This document shows positions 1-8,734 of a stretch of 64,000 bases of DNA, one piece after another. Both the position numbers and the translations under genes were made by a program. Position 1 is the stretch's first letter. Each line of letters begins with the position of its first letter. The notes below the pieces were generated by a model that was given only the letters and a program-made list of their open reading frames with translations, made no database searches and was not told the DNA's origin. Source of the DNA: JANMZO01 sp963763135 (GTDB lineage: Bacteria > Actinomycetota > Acidimicrobiia > Acidimicrobiales > JANYDT01); assembly GCA_963763135.1 (NCBI GenBank), contig CAVXNJ010000009.1, positions 810,370 to 874,369 on the forward strand. Direction: 5' to 3'.

Positions 1-785
1 ACGTTGCCGTCTCATCGGCCCAGGAGGCGTTGCGGAACCTTGCCACCCAAAAGCCCGCGGTCGTGCTGGCCCTCGGTGGCCAGTTCGCCGATGCCGTCGC
101 TGCCGTTGCCCCAACGTTCCCCGACGTGCAGTTCGTGGGCGTGAACGGAATCAAGACGGGCTCGAACCTGTCCACGTGGTCCCTGGCTGAAGGCGAAATC
201 GCGTACCTGGCGGGCGTCCTCGTCGCCGCCGAGAATCCGAACATCAAGAAGATCGGACGGGTCGCCGGCATCGAAATTGCTCCATTGAAGTTGGGCACCG
301 CAGGATTCATCGACGGGGCCCGATCGGTGCTTCCCGATATGGCGTACGTGAACACCTTCACGGGCAACATGGACGACGTCGCCAAGGCCAAGGAAGCGAC
401 GCTGGCCGCAGCAAATGCCGGCGCCAAGATCATCTACACGGGTATGAACAATGCGCTGGTCGGAATGGAGCAGGCAGCCGATGAAGCGGGAGTGCTGTTG
501 ATCAACAACACCACGAACAAGTGCAACGACCCCAAGTCGGGCGTCGTGTATTACGCCGCGGTGAACTCCTCAACTAGTTTCGCCACAGAGCAGATCGCCG
601 TTCAGGTGGCCAGCGGAACATTCAAAGCCGGGTCCAAGCGGACCAACCTTGAGTACCCGTCGTCGTTCGGCGTCGTGCTTTGCTCGGGTAAGCCGAAGGC
701 CGCTACGGCCACGCTGCTCGCAGCAACCGAGAAGAAGCTGATCGCCGGTGACATCAAGATCGGCCTAGAGCCGGCCAAGAAGTAG
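1..785 (+). CDS. BMP-family ABC transporter substrate-binding protein (5' end outside window)
   Basis: The reading frame is already open at base 3, so the start and signal peptide lie upstream of the window; about 260 C-terminal residues remain. The sequence matches the Bmp/Med family of extracellular nucleoside-binding proteins: a VVLALGGQFADAV stretch, PDVQFVGVNG, GEIAYLAGVLVA and the GFIDGAR segment are typical of the type 1 periplasmic-binding fold. The family delivers purine or other nucleosides to a membrane ABC complex, and the ATPase and two permeases follow on the same strand. A hairpin after the stop probably sets its expression apart from the transporter genes. The exact ligand cannot be read from the sequence. 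Confidence 0.88.
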   Translation, partial: VAVSSAQEALRNLATQKPAVVLALGGQFADAVAAVAPTFPDVQFVGVNGIKTGSNLSTWSLAEGEIAYLAGVLVAAENPNIKKIGRVAGIEIAPLKLGTAGFIDGARSVLPDMAYVNTFTGNMDDVAKAKEATLAAANAGAKIIYTGMNNALVGMEQAADEAGVLLINNTTNKCNDPKSGVVYYAAVNSSTSFATEQIAVQVASGTFKAGSKRTNLEYPSSFGVVLCSGKPKAATATLLAATEKKLIAGDIKIGLEPAKK

Positions 786-809
786 CGCTGAAGCGCCGAT
801 GAGTTGAGA

Positions 810-852
810 CCGCCGCTCGGCCACATCCGTGGTCCGGGCGGCGTGCTCTTTT
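810..852 (+). terminator. Hairpin with T-tract between binding protein and ATPase genes
   Basis: An imperfect GC-rich inverted repeat (CGCCGCTCGGCCA against TGGTCCGGGCGGCG, loop CATCC) at about 811-842 is followed by CTCTTTT. It sits 25 bases after the binding-protein stop and inside what looks like one transport operon. An attenuating terminator here would give more binding protein than membrane subunits, a common arrangement. Confidence 0.55.
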
Positions 853-956
853 GTAATCAGAACAAGTATCAGGGAAGCTGATGCTGGCCCTTGTGTCGCA
901 ACGGGAACTCTGATGATTCCCATCGACATCCGACCCACAACCCGTTCGGTTTTACG

Positions 957-2645
957 ATGACCTCTGCCGCCACACCTTCCTCAACACCAAATGGATCGCC
1001 CGAAGGAGATGGGACATCCGCACCGACGCCTAAAGCAACTCCGCTCGTCGAGCTCCTCGATATTGTCAAGACGTTCCCTGGCGTGCGGGCTAACGATGGG
1101 GTCAGTTTCGACGTTCGCCGCGGCGAGGTCCATGGCCTGCTCGGCGAGAACGGCGCGGGGAAATCGACGCTCATGTCGATCCTCTACGGGCTCTACCAAC
1201 CCGACGAAGGCGAGATTTTTCGAAACGGGGTCCGGGTTTCAATTCCCTCTCCGAAAGCGGCCCTGGAGGCCGGTGTTGCGATCGTGCAGCAGCACTTCGC
1301 CCTGGTGCCGACCCTATCGGTCGCTGACAATGTCATCCTCGGCGACGAGCGAGGTCGCTGGATCCGGCGCCGTCAGGTGGAGGCTCGCGTGCGCGAGCTT
1401 TCGGCCGCTTACAAGCTGGAACTCGAACCGGACCAGAAGATAGGTTCACTTAGTATTGGCCAGCGACAGCGTGTCGAGATCCTCAAGTGTCTCTATCGTG
1501 ACCCCGAGGTTCTGATCTTCGATGAACCCACGACGGTGCTCACGCCCCAGGAGGTCGAGCAACTCTTCGGCACCATCGCGGCCCTGCGTGATGAGGGGCG
1601 CGGCATTGTGCTGATAACCCACAAGCTCGACGAGCTTCTTTCCGTCGCCGATCGGGTCACCGTTCTCCGCAGTGGCCGAAGTGTCGGAACCGTGGTTGCC
1701 AAACACGTCGACGGAGCCGAACTGGCCCGCCTCATGGTCGGTCGGGAAGTCCGGCTCCGATCTGCCATCGCCACCGGGAAGGATCTGTCAGCGACCGCAT
1801 CGGAGGATTCCGGTCCTGACCGGTCGGAACACCTGGCTGGAGCGGAAATCGCGCTTGAACTCAGCGACCTGTCGCTTCATCAAGGCGGGGTGCAGCGACT
1901 CCGGTCCGTGTCGATAGCAGTCCGGCAGGGCGAGATTGTCGGGCTGGCCGGGGTCGAAGGGAACGGGCAGCGCGAACTGGTGGCCGTGATTGCGGGACTC
2001 ATAACGGCGTCTTCCGGTTCGATCAGGTTGTCGGGCCGATCAATCGACAACCGTGCTCCGCTGGCCCGCAGCGGCGCGGGGCTGCGGGTCGTCACTGAAG
2101 ACCGGCACGCGACAGGCTGTGTGCTCGATATGACGGTAGCTGAGAACCTGCTCGCCGACCGGATCGGCGAGGCGCCGTACAGCAATCGAGGCGTGATCCA
2201 AACGAGGGCGTGTATCGACGCGGCGTCGGAGTTGGTGCGCGAGTACCGGGTCAAAACCCCGACGGTCGATACCCAGATGCGAACCCTGTCGGGAGGGAAT
2301 CAGCAGCGCGCCATTCTGGCCCGCGAGTTGTCACGGCCCGTCGTCGCCCTGGTTGCCGCTCAGCCGACGAGAGGGCTCGATGTCGGGGCCATCGAAGAGG
2401 TTACCGAGCGGCTCCTCAGCGCCAGAGATGGGGGGGCCGGGGTGCTGTTGATATCGTCGGATCTCGGTGAACTGTTGGCGCTCTGCGACCGGATCGCGGT
2501 GCTGTACCGGGGCGAGATTGTTGGCGAAATGGCGACCAGGAACGCGACGTACGCCGGGATCGGGGCGCTGATGGCCGGACTCATCGGTACCGGGTCAAAC
2601 GATGCTTCGGCTGCGGGATCCGACGCCTCGGCGGTGGCGTCGTGA
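957..2645 (+). CDS. Nucleoside ABC transporter ATP-binding protein (tandem NBDs)
   Basis: A 562-residue protein with two ABC domains in one chain, the layout of the sugar/nucleoside importer ATPases (RbsA, YufO). Domain 1 has Walker A GENGAGKST at 63-71, signature LSIGQRQR near 165 and Walker B VLIFDEPT near 185. Domain 2 has a degenerate Walker A (GVEGNGQRE, near 332) but an intact signature LSGGNQQR near 444. A weakened second nucleotide site is usual in this family. The ATG at 957 is preferred over an upstream in-frame start because conserved sequence begins only near residue 30. The stop overlaps the GTG of the next permease (GTGA), so translation is probably coupled. Confidence 0.92.
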   Translation: MTSAATPSSTPNGSPEGDGTSAPTPKATPLVELLDIVKTFPGVRANDGVSFDVRRGEVHGLLGENGAGKSTLMSILYGLYQPDEGEIFRNGVRVSIPSPKAALEAGVAIVQQHFALVPTLSVADNVILGDERGRWIRRRQVEARVRELSAAYKLELEPDQKIGSLSIGQRQRVEILKCLYRDPEVLIFDEPTTVLTPQEVEQLFGTIAALRDEGRGIVLITHKLDELLSVADRVTVLRSGRSVGTVVAKHVDGAELARLMVGREVRLRSAIATGKDLSATASEDSGPDRSEHLAGAEIALELSDLSLHQGGVQRLRSVSIAVRQGEIVGLAGVEGNGQRELVAVIAGLITASSGSIRLSGRSIDNRAPLARSGAGLRVVTEDRHATGCVLDMTVAENLLADRIGEAPYSNRGVIQTRACIDAASELVREYRVKTPTVDTQMRTLSGGNQQRAILARELSRPVVALVAAQPTRGLDVGAIEEVTERLLSARDGGAGVLLISSDLGELLALCDRIAVLYRGEIVGEMATRNATYAGIGALMAGLIGTGSNDASAAGSDASAVAS

Positions 2646-3739
2646 GTACGTCGGCTCCGGTCGCCGGATTGCCATCAGCAGGTACCCGTTCGACGAACCG
2701 CGACGGGCTGCGGGCATTCGGTGTCTCGTTGTTCGGTGTGTTCATCGGTTTCGCTCTTGCTGCCATCGTGATTGTGGCGCAGGGCAAGCCGCTGGGTGAA
2801 TCGATCCGCGCGCTTATCGAAGGATCGTTGACCTCCGGATTTGCCCTCGGAAACTCGCTCAATAAAGCGGCCGCGCTGCTGTTCGTGGCACTTGGTTTCA
2901 TCTTTGCGACGAAGGCCGGGCTCATCAACATCGGTGGTGAGGGACAGATCCTGGTCGGCGGTACCGCGGCCGTTGCTGCGGCCGTCGGGCTGGGGAGCCT
3001 TCCGGGTCCGCTGCCACTAATTGGCGGTTTGCTTTGCGGTTTTGCCGCCGGTGGATTCTGGGCCGCGATCGCCGGGTTTCTCAAAGCGCGCTTAGGGGTG
3101 AATGAGGTCATTGTGACACTTCTTCTCAACTACCTCGCCGCAAACCTGATCGAGTACGCGGTCGATTCGAAAGCGTTGCTACGTGAAGGCGATGCCGAGC
3201 CTCAGTCGGCGGAGGTTCCGGGTGTCGGTCGGTTGGGGCGCCTGTTTCCCCACAGCACGTCACAACTGCACTTGGGCGTCGTCCTCGCGGTCATCCTCGC
3301 GGTTGTCGTGTGGTTCGTGCTCAAGCGGACCGTTCCGGGAATGCGCATCCGAATGCTCGGCCACAACCCCCAGATGGCCGCTCGCTCCGGAGTTTCGCTG
3401 AAATCGATGCCGATCGTTGTGATGTTCATCTCCGGAGGCCTTGCCGGATTGGCTGGTTGTTCGATGTTGCTGGGTGAGCAGTTCCGGGTCCGCCCCGGCT
3501 TCTCACCGGGCTACGGGTTCGACGGTGTCGCCGTAGCGCTGATCGCTCGCAACAACCCACTGGCCGCGATTCCGGCTGCTTTTCTCTTCGGTGCTCTGCG
3601 GGCGGGTGGCAACCTGCTCGAAGCGAAGGTGCAGGTTTCGCAGGCGCTCGTTTTGGTAATCCAAGGTGCGATCATTCTGGCGGTCGCCGGGACGGCGATT
3701 CTACTGAAGCGAAAGGTTCGACCCGAGGTGGCGGAATGA
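2642..3739 (+). CDS. Nucleoside ABC transporter permease 1
   Basis: A 365-residue hydrophobic protein of the branched-chain/ribose-type permease family (BPD_transp_2). The characteristic GLINIGGEGQ motif lies near residue 100, followed by many membrane segments and a conserved NEVIVTLLLNYLA stretch. The GTG start at 2642 overlaps the ATPase stop, and its own stop overlaps the next ATG (ATGA), so ATPase and both permeases form one coupled operon. With permease 2 it should form the heterodimeric membrane channel of the BMP-type nucleoside importer. The N-terminal 25 or so residues are poorly conserved and probably cytoplasmic. Confidence 0.9.
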   Translation: MSTSAPVAGLPSAGTRSTNRDGLRAFGVSLFGVFIGFALAAIVIVAQGKPLGESIRALIEGSLTSGFALGNSLNKAAALLFVALGFIFATKAGLINIGGEGQILVGGTAAVAAAVGLGSLPGPLPLIGGLLCGFAAGGFWAAIAGFLKARLGVNEVIVTLLLNYLAANLIEYAVDSKALLREGDAEPQSAEVPGVGRLGRLFPHSTSQLHLGVVLAVILAVVVWFVLKRTVPGMRIRMLGHNPQMAARSGVSLKSMPIVVMFISGGLAGLAGCSMLLGEQFRVRPGFSPGYGFDGVAVALIARNNPLAAIPAAFLFGALRAGGNLLEAKVQVSQALVLVIQGAIILAVAGTAILLKRKVRPEVAE

Positions 3740-4752
3740 CCTCGATGCTTACCGTTCTCGGATCGCTCCATGATCTTTTGGCATCGCACCAGCTGTCGGC
3801 GGTTCACCATCTGGTTCGGACATTTGCCGCGATCGACTGGTCGTCGGTAAGCCCGATGCTGATTGTGGCCTCGATGCTACGGCTCGGCACGCCGCTTGTG
3901 TACGTTGCGCTAGGTGAGACGTTTGCGCAGCGTTCCGGCGTAATCAACATCGGAATCGAAGGGGTGATGCTCACCGGTTGTTGCATGGCCGCGGCGACCT
4001 CGTTTCTCACCAAGAGTGTGCCCTTGGGATTTGTCGGGGCGATGGTCGGTGGAATGGCGCTGACGGCACTTATCTCGCTGCTGGTGCTGCGGTACCAGGC
4101 CGATCAGATCGTGGTTGGAGTCGGCGTGAACCTGGCGGTGCTCGGCCTGACCACGGTCGTCGCCAAGCAGAAGCCTGAACTCAACGACGTGAAGGCGCTG
4201 CGCGTATGGCGAATTCCGGGGCTCAAAGACCTTCCGTTCTTTGGACGTGCTGTGTTTCAGCAAAAGATATCTGTGTACATACTTTTTCTCGTCGTGATCG
4301 GTGCATCGGTCTTGTTGAACCGCACTGCCTGGGGCCTGCGGGTCAAAGCCTCCGGCGAGACTCCGGCCGCCGCTGATGCGGCCGGTGTCGTGGTCAATCG
4401 CACGCGGTTGCAGGCCATGCTCGTGTGCGGGGCCCTCGCCGGGTTCGGCGGGGCCGCCTATTCGCTCGGCACCACCCAGGGCTTCACCGAGAACATGGTC
4501 GCCGGTCGAGGGTTCATTGCCCTCGTAGCCGTGATCTTCGGACGCTGGCGGCCTTCGACGGTCGCCGTCGGGTGTGCGGTGTTCGCGTTCTTCGAGGCGG
4601 TGTCGTTGTCGGCCCCCGGGTGGGGGATTGACGTTCCGTCGCAACTGCTCAACTCGGTGCCGTACCTGGCGTCGCTGTTCGCGTTGATCGTGCTGCGGAA
4701 GGGAGCGAACCCGCCGTCGGCCTTGGCCATCCCGTTCGAACGCAAACGCTGA
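3736..4752 (+). CDS. Nucleoside ABC transporter permease 2
   Basis: A 338-residue integral membrane protein, partner of the preceding permease. It carries the matching GVINIGIEGVMLTG motif near residue 72, and the segment GLRVKASGETPAAADAAG corresponds to the conserved cytoplasmic coupling loop of this family. The ATG overlaps the upstream stop by four bases. The last quarter (RGFIALVAVIFGRWRP) is typical of YufQ-like nucleoside permeases. This is the last gene of the transporter operon; the next gene starts 56 bases later on the same strand but encodes an unrelated enzyme. Confidence 0.9.
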   Translation: MTSMLTVLGSLHDLLASHQLSAVHHLVRTFAAIDWSSVSPMLIVASMLRLGTPLVYVALGETFAQRSGVINIGIEGVMLTGCCMAAATSFLTKSVPLGFVGAMVGGMALTALISLLVLRYQADQIVVGVGVNLAVLGLTTVVAKQKPELNDVKALRVWRIPGLKDLPFFGRAVFQQKISVYILFLVVIGASVLLNRTAWGLRVKASGETPAAADAAGVVVNRTRLQAMLVCGALAGFGGAAYSLGTTQGFTENMVAGRGFIALVAVIFGRWRPSTVAVGCAVFAFFEAVSLSAPGWGIDVPSQLLNSVPYLASLFALIVLRKGANPPSALAIPFERKR

Positions 4753-4808
4753 GCCGCCCGACTCGCCGCCGACTTGAAGTTCGACAGCAACGGTTCTAGA
4801 CCGGTCGC

Positions 4809-5582
4809 ATGACGATTCAACTCGAAACCGACGGACCCGTGCTGATTGTGACCATCACCCGGCCGGAGGTACGCAACGCGGTTGACGGACCCACTGCCGC
4901 GCTCCTGGCCCAGGCTTTTCGCGACTTCGACGAGAACGACGCGCTCAGCGTCGCGGTACTGACCGGCACCGGAGGAACATTCTGCGCCGGCGCCGATCTC
5001 AAAGCCATAAGCGACGGCCGCGGGAATCGAATCGACGCCGATGTTTCGCTCGACGGGCCGATGGGCCCGAGTCGCATGCTGCTTTCGAAGCCCGTCATCG
5101 CCGCTGTCGAAGGCCATGCCGTCGCCGGAGGCTTGGAGCTGGCCGCGTGGTGTGATCTTCGGGTGGCATCGACTTCCGCGGTGTTCGGAGTGTTCTGCCG
5201 TCGCTGGGGGGTGCCCCTCGTTGATGGCGGAACGGTCCGCCTTCCCCGCCTCATTGGTCACAGCCGAGCCCTCGACATGATCCTCACCGGACGTGCGGTT
5301 GAGGCCGACGAAGCCCTGCAGATCGGCCTCGCGAACCGGGTCGTGCCGGAAGGAACCGCCCTGACGAATGCGGTGCAGTTGGCCAAGGACCTCGCCGCCC
5401 TCCCACAGCGCTGCATGCGCTCCGATCGAATGTCAGCCTATGAGCAGTGGTCGCTCGATCTGCCAACCGCACTCAAGCGCGAAACCGACCTCGGACTCGA
5501 GACCGTCCGCTCCGGCGAAACCCGGGAGGGTGCTGCGAGATTTGCTTCAGGAGCCGGCCGCCACGGGGCCACCGCCTCATGA
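4809..5582 (+). CDS. Enoyl-CoA hydratase/isomerase family protein (crotonase)
   Basis: A 257-residue crotonase-fold protein. Visible family motifs are the oxyanion-hole strands (TGTGGTFCAGADLKAI, and EGHAVAGGLELA near 103-114) and the DGGTVRLPRLIG segment near 142-153. The usual glutamate acid/base next to GGT is aspartate-glycine here, so true hydratase activity is uncertain and an isomerase or other crotonase reaction is possible. The protein probably acts in the cytoplasm on an acyl-CoA. It ends 12 bases before the convergent csoR stop. No other beta-oxidation gene is adjacent, so the substrate cannot be inferred from context. Confidence 0.85.
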   Translation: MTIQLETDGPVLIVTITRPEVRNAVDGPTAALLAQAFRDFDENDALSVAVLTGTGGTFCAGADLKAISDGRGNRIDADVSLDGPMGPSRMLLSKPVIAAVEGHAVAGGLELAAWCDLRVASTSAVFGVFCRRWGVPLVDGGTVRLPRLIGHSRALDMILTGRAVEADEALQIGLANRVVPEGTALTNAVQLAKDLAALPQRCMRSDRMSAYEQWSLDLPTALKRETDLGLETVRSGETREGAARFASGAGRHGATAS

Positions 5583-5593
5583 GGTCGTAACGC

Positions 5594-5893
5594 TTACGAC
5601 TTCAGCAGACGTTCGATGGCTTTGGTTGCTTCGGTGAGCTTCTCCGCGCCTTCCGGACCTCCGGACGCGACGGCAGCCGATACACAGTGATGCAGATGCT
5701 CGTCGAGGAGGCGCACGGCGAGACTCTGCAGGGCTTTGGTCACCGACGCGATCTGCGTAAGGACATCGATGCAGTACTGCTCCTCATCGACCATGCGATG
5801 AATGCCACGGACCTGGCCTTCGATCTTGCGTAGACGAGCCAGGTGATCGGCCTGGTTGGAGGAGTAGCCCGGTATGGAGTTCGCTTGTTGCAT
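5594..5893 (-). CDS. csoR: CsoR-family copper-sensing repressor
   Basis: A 99-residue all-helical DNA-binding protein of the CsoR/RcnR family. The Cu(I) ligand set Cys-His-Cys is visible as C41 (QYCIDVL), H66 and C70 (EHLHHC). The arginine- and lysine-rich helix HLARLRKIEGQVRGI is the family DNA-contact helix. I choose the internal ATG at 5893, preceded by GGGAGCAG, rather than a longer frame whose extra N-terminus is unlike CsoR. It is divergent from copZ-copA, and a palindrome in the shared promoter region fits a CsoR operator. Copper binding should release the repressor and induce both directions. Confidence 0.9.
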   Translation of the reverse strand: MQQANSIPGYSSNQADHLARLRKIEGQVRGIHRMVDEEQYCIDVLTQIASVTKALQSLAVRLLDEHLHHCVSAAVASGGPEGAEKLTEATKAIERLLKS

Positions 5894-5996
5894 GAAAGAT
5901 CTGCTCCCTGAATAGCGGCTGAAGGATCGGTTGCTTGAGATGCACCAACGGGTTGGCACTGGAAACTCTACAAGCGATAGGTTTCACTTGCAACCC

Positions 5997-6013
5997 TACC
6001 CCCCTAGGGTATA
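5997..6013. promoter_or_regulatory. Probable CsoR operator
   Basis: TACCCCCCTAGGGTATA lies between the csoR and copZ starts, 51 bases before the copZ ATG. It is a GC-rich pseudo-palindrome (TACCC...GGGTA) of the kind bound by CsoR proteins. Its place in the shared divergent promoter region supports the call. I infer the function; no binding can be shown from sequence alone. Confidence 0.65.
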
Positions 6014-6063
6014 TGGTCGGTCCAGTTCACCTACACAATTCATCTAGTCAAAGGCAGGTTGCC

Positions 6064-6279
6064 ATGAGCGCCGACACCATCATCCGCACCTACGTTGTTC
6101 CGGGCATGACCTGTGGTCATTGCGTGGCCGCTGTCACTGAAGAAGTGACGGGGGTGACGGGTGTTACCAACGTCGCGATCGACCTTGACACCAAGGTCGT
6201 GACGGTGAGCGGTAGCTCGCTCGACGACGCGGCCATCAAGGAAGCAATCGTCGAAGCGGGATTTGACGTCGAAGTGTGA
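6064..6279 (+). CDS. copZ: Copper chaperone, heavy-metal-associated domain
   Basis: A 71-residue single HMA-domain protein. The metal motif GMTCGHC places the Cu(I)-binding cysteines at C17 and C20, and the rest follows the beta-alpha-beta-beta-alpha-beta pattern of CopZ/Atx1 chaperones. The ATG at 6064 has an AAGGCAGG ribosome site just upstream; a longer in-frame extension would run through the operator and is rejected. It is followed after 36 bases by the copper ATPase, to which it should pass Cu(I). Confidence 0.92.
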   Translation: MSADTIIRTYVVPGMTCGHCVAAVTEEVTGVTGVTNVAIDLDTKVVTVSGSSLDDAAIKEAIVEAGFDVEV

Positions 6280-6315
6280 TGGCGAACGGCCGCCGAGATT
6301 GCGAAGGGACCAACA

Positions 6316-8631
6316 ATGAGTGACCTTATCGAACGACCGGGCGAGTCGAACTCGACAGTCCGACTCGACATCACGGGGATGACCTGCGCCGCGTGTGCCT
6401 CGCGTATCGAGAAGAAGCTCAATCGTCTCGGTGGTGTCGAGGCCACCGTCAACTACGCAACCGAGCAGGCGAACGTTCGCGTATTGGACACCGCAGTCAC
6501 AACGGTCAACCCCGACGATCTGATCGGCGTGGTGTCGGCGATGGGCTACGGCGCGTCGCTTCACCTGCCACCGAAGCTCGCAACCAGTTTCGCCGCACCG
6601 ACCGGGTCGTCGAACGACCCCGCCTCGGCCGGAATAGACCTGCGTTCGTTGGAGCAGGAGCGGAGGGTCGCCGACCTCCGCCAGCGTCTGCTCATTTCGA
6701 CATTGCTGTCGGTGCCGGTGCTGTTGGTTTCGATGGTTCCGGCCCTGCAGTTCGACAACTGGCAATGGTTGGCCTTGACCCTTGCGTCTCCCGTCATTGT
6801 GTGGGGCGGGTTTCCGTTTCACCGTACCGCCGCGATGAATCTGCGCCAGGGTGCCACGACGATGGACACCCTCATATCGGTGGGAACCATCTCGGCCTAT
6901 CTCTGGTCGCTCTACGCCCTGTTCTTCGGTCACGCCGGCATGGTCGGGATGAAGATGGGGTTCGAGATCGCGCTGAAACGCGATGCAAACGCCGAGCACC
7001 TGTATCTGGAGGTCGCGTCGTCGGTGATCGTCTTTGTGCTCGCCGGGCGGTACTTCGAAGCCAAGGCGAAACGGCAGGCGGGTGCCGCACTGCGAGCGCT
7101 GCTGTCACTGGGTGCGAAAGACGCCCGGGTTCTCGATGCCAACGGCGTCGAGACGGAAGTGCCGGTCGGCTCGCTCTCGATCGGGTCGCGCTTTGTCGTG
7201 CGTCCGGGCGAAAAGATCGCGACCGACGGCGTCGTGGAATCTGGCAGTTCGGCGGTCGACGCGTCGATGCTCACGGGTGAGAGCGTGCCGGTCGAGGTCG
7301 GCGTCGGTGACCCCGTTACGGGTGCGACGATCAACGTGGGCGGCCGACTCGTGGTGCGGGCCACACGTCTCGGGAACGACACGGTCCTTGCTCAGATGGC
7401 GGCGCTGGTGGAAGACGCCCAGTCGGGAAAAGCCCCGGTCCAGCGGCTGGCTGACCGAGTGAGTTCGGTGTTCGTGCCGGTCGTGATCTCACTTTCGCTG
7501 ATTACGCTGATCACCTGGCTGGTCCTCGGAGAGGGATCACGCGCCGCGTTCACCGCTGCAGTAAGTGTGCTGATCATCGCGTGCCCCTGTGCGCTTGGGC
7601 TGGCGACCCCTACCGCCCTTCTGGTCGGCACCGGTCGAGGAGCCCAGATGGGGATTGTTATCAAGGGTCCGGAGATTTTGGAGTCAACCCGACGGGTCGA
7701 CACGATCGTGCTCGACAAGACCGGCACGGTCACCACCGGCAAGATGGCGTTGGTGTCCTCGGTATCCGAAGGCTTCGATGAGCGAGCGGCGTTGCGGCTG
7801 GTCGGATCGTTGGAACACGCGTCGGAGCATCCGGTCGCTCGGGCCATCGCGTCGGCCGCGGTTGACAGTGGTGGAGCATTGTTCGACGTGACCGGATTCG
7901 TGAATCACCAAGGACTCGGCGTAGAAGGAACCGTCGACGGACACGCCGTGCTCGCTGGGCGGGCGTCGTTCATGACCGCTCGCGGTGTCACCTTGCCGGA
8001 CCGCTTGATCGAAGCTCTACGCGCCGCCGAGCACCAGGGACAGACGGCGGTTGTGGCGTCCGTCGACGGCACTGCCGTCATCGTGTGCGCTGTCGCCGAT
8101 ACCCCGAAGACCACGAGCGTTGAAGCCATCAAGCAACTCAAGGCGCTGAACCTTCGGCCGATTCTTCTGACCGGTGACAACGAGACCGTCGCCCGGGTCG
8201 TCGCCGACGCCGTTGGAATCGATGAAGTAATCGCAGGTGTGCTGCCTGCCGACAAGGTTGAGCACGTCAAACGGCTTCAGGCCGAAGGACGGGTGGTCGC
8301 AATGGTGGGCGACGGGGTGAACGACGCCGCGGCCCTGGCTCAGGCCGATCTCGGCATCGCGATGGGAACCGGAACCGACGCGGCAATCGAAGCGGCGGAT
8401 CTCACACTCGTTCGAGGCGACCTGCGGGCCGCCGCAGAGGCGATCGCATTGTCCAGACGAACTCTCCGGACGATCAAAGCCAACTTGATCTGGGCGTTCG
8501 GTTACAACACCCTGGCTATCCCGCTTGCGGCGTTCGGCTATCTGAACCCGCTCATTGCCGGGGCCACGATGGCCTTCTCCAGCATCTTCGTGGTGTCGAA
8601 CAGCCTGCGGATCCGCCGATTCGGTCGCTGA
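6316..8631 (+). CDS. copA: Copper-exporting P1B-type ATPase
   Basis: A 771-residue P-type ATPase. One N-terminal HMA domain carries GMTCAAC (C24, C27). The catalytic parts follow in order: TGES near 320 (actuator), ACPCALG near 421-427 (membrane Cu site CPC), DKTGT near 467 (phosphorylated Asp) and GDGVND near 665. Eight membrane helices are expected. The set CPC plus CsoR/CopZ neighbours supports Cu(I) export over other metals. It is co-directional with copZ and should be in the same CsoR-controlled transcript. The gene ends 40 bases before a strong hairpin element that separates it from the convergent regX3. Confidence 0.94.
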   Translation: MSDLIERPGESNSTVRLDITGMTCAACASRIEKKLNRLGGVEATVNYATEQANVRVLDTAVTTVNPDDLIGVVSAMGYGASLHLPPKLATSFAAPTGSSNDPASAGIDLRSLEQERRVADLRQRLLISTLLSVPVLLVSMVPALQFDNWQWLALTLASPVIVWGGFPFHRTAAMNLRQGATTMDTLISVGTISAYLWSLYALFFGHAGMVGMKMGFEIALKRDANAEHLYLEVASSVIVFVLAGRYFEAKAKRQAGAALRALLSLGAKDARVLDANGVETEVPVGSLSIGSRFVVRPGEKIATDGVVESGSSAVDASMLTGESVPVEVGVGDPVTGATINVGGRLVVRATRLGNDTVLAQMAALVEDAQSGKAPVQRLADRVSSVFVPVVISLSLITLITWLVLGEGSRAAFTAAVSVLIIACPCALGLATPTALLVGTGRGAQMGIVIKGPEILESTRRVDTIVLDKTGTVTTGKMALVSSVSEGFDERAALRLVGSLEHASEHPVARAIASAAVDSGGALFDVTGFVNHQGLGVEGTVDGHAVLAGRASFMTARGVTLPDRLIEALRAAEHQGQTAVVASVDGTAVIVCAVADTPKTTSVEAIKQLKALNLRPILLTGDNETVARVVADAVGIDEVIAGVLPADKVEHVKRLQAEGRVVAMVGDGVNDAAALAQADLGIAMGTGTDAAIEAADLTLVRGDLRAAAEAIALSRRTLRTIKANLIWAFGYNTLAIPLAAFGYLNPLIAGATMAFSSIFVVSNSLRIRRFGR

Positions 8632-8670
8632 ACCCGGTCGGCTTCGGCCGTTCGGCGATCTGAAACCACA

Positions 8671-8717
8671 ACGCTTGGATGTATGTGCTCGCTGAGCGGG
8701 CGTATACATCCAAACGT
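8671..8717 (+). repeat. Dispersed hairpin element, single copy
   Basis: Two arms of 22 bases (8671-8692 and 8696-8717) flank a TGA loop. Eighteen of 22 positions are Watson-Crick pairs; three of the other four are G-U wobbles if the + strand is transcribed. The ends read ACGCTTGGAT and ATCCAAACGT. It lies between the convergent copA and regX3 stops. The same element recurs four times at 37,467-37,735, so it is a family and not a chance palindrome. It may be a bidirectional terminator or a REP-like element. Confidence 0.75.
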
Positions 8718-8734
8718 CGGGTCCGATGCCGGGT

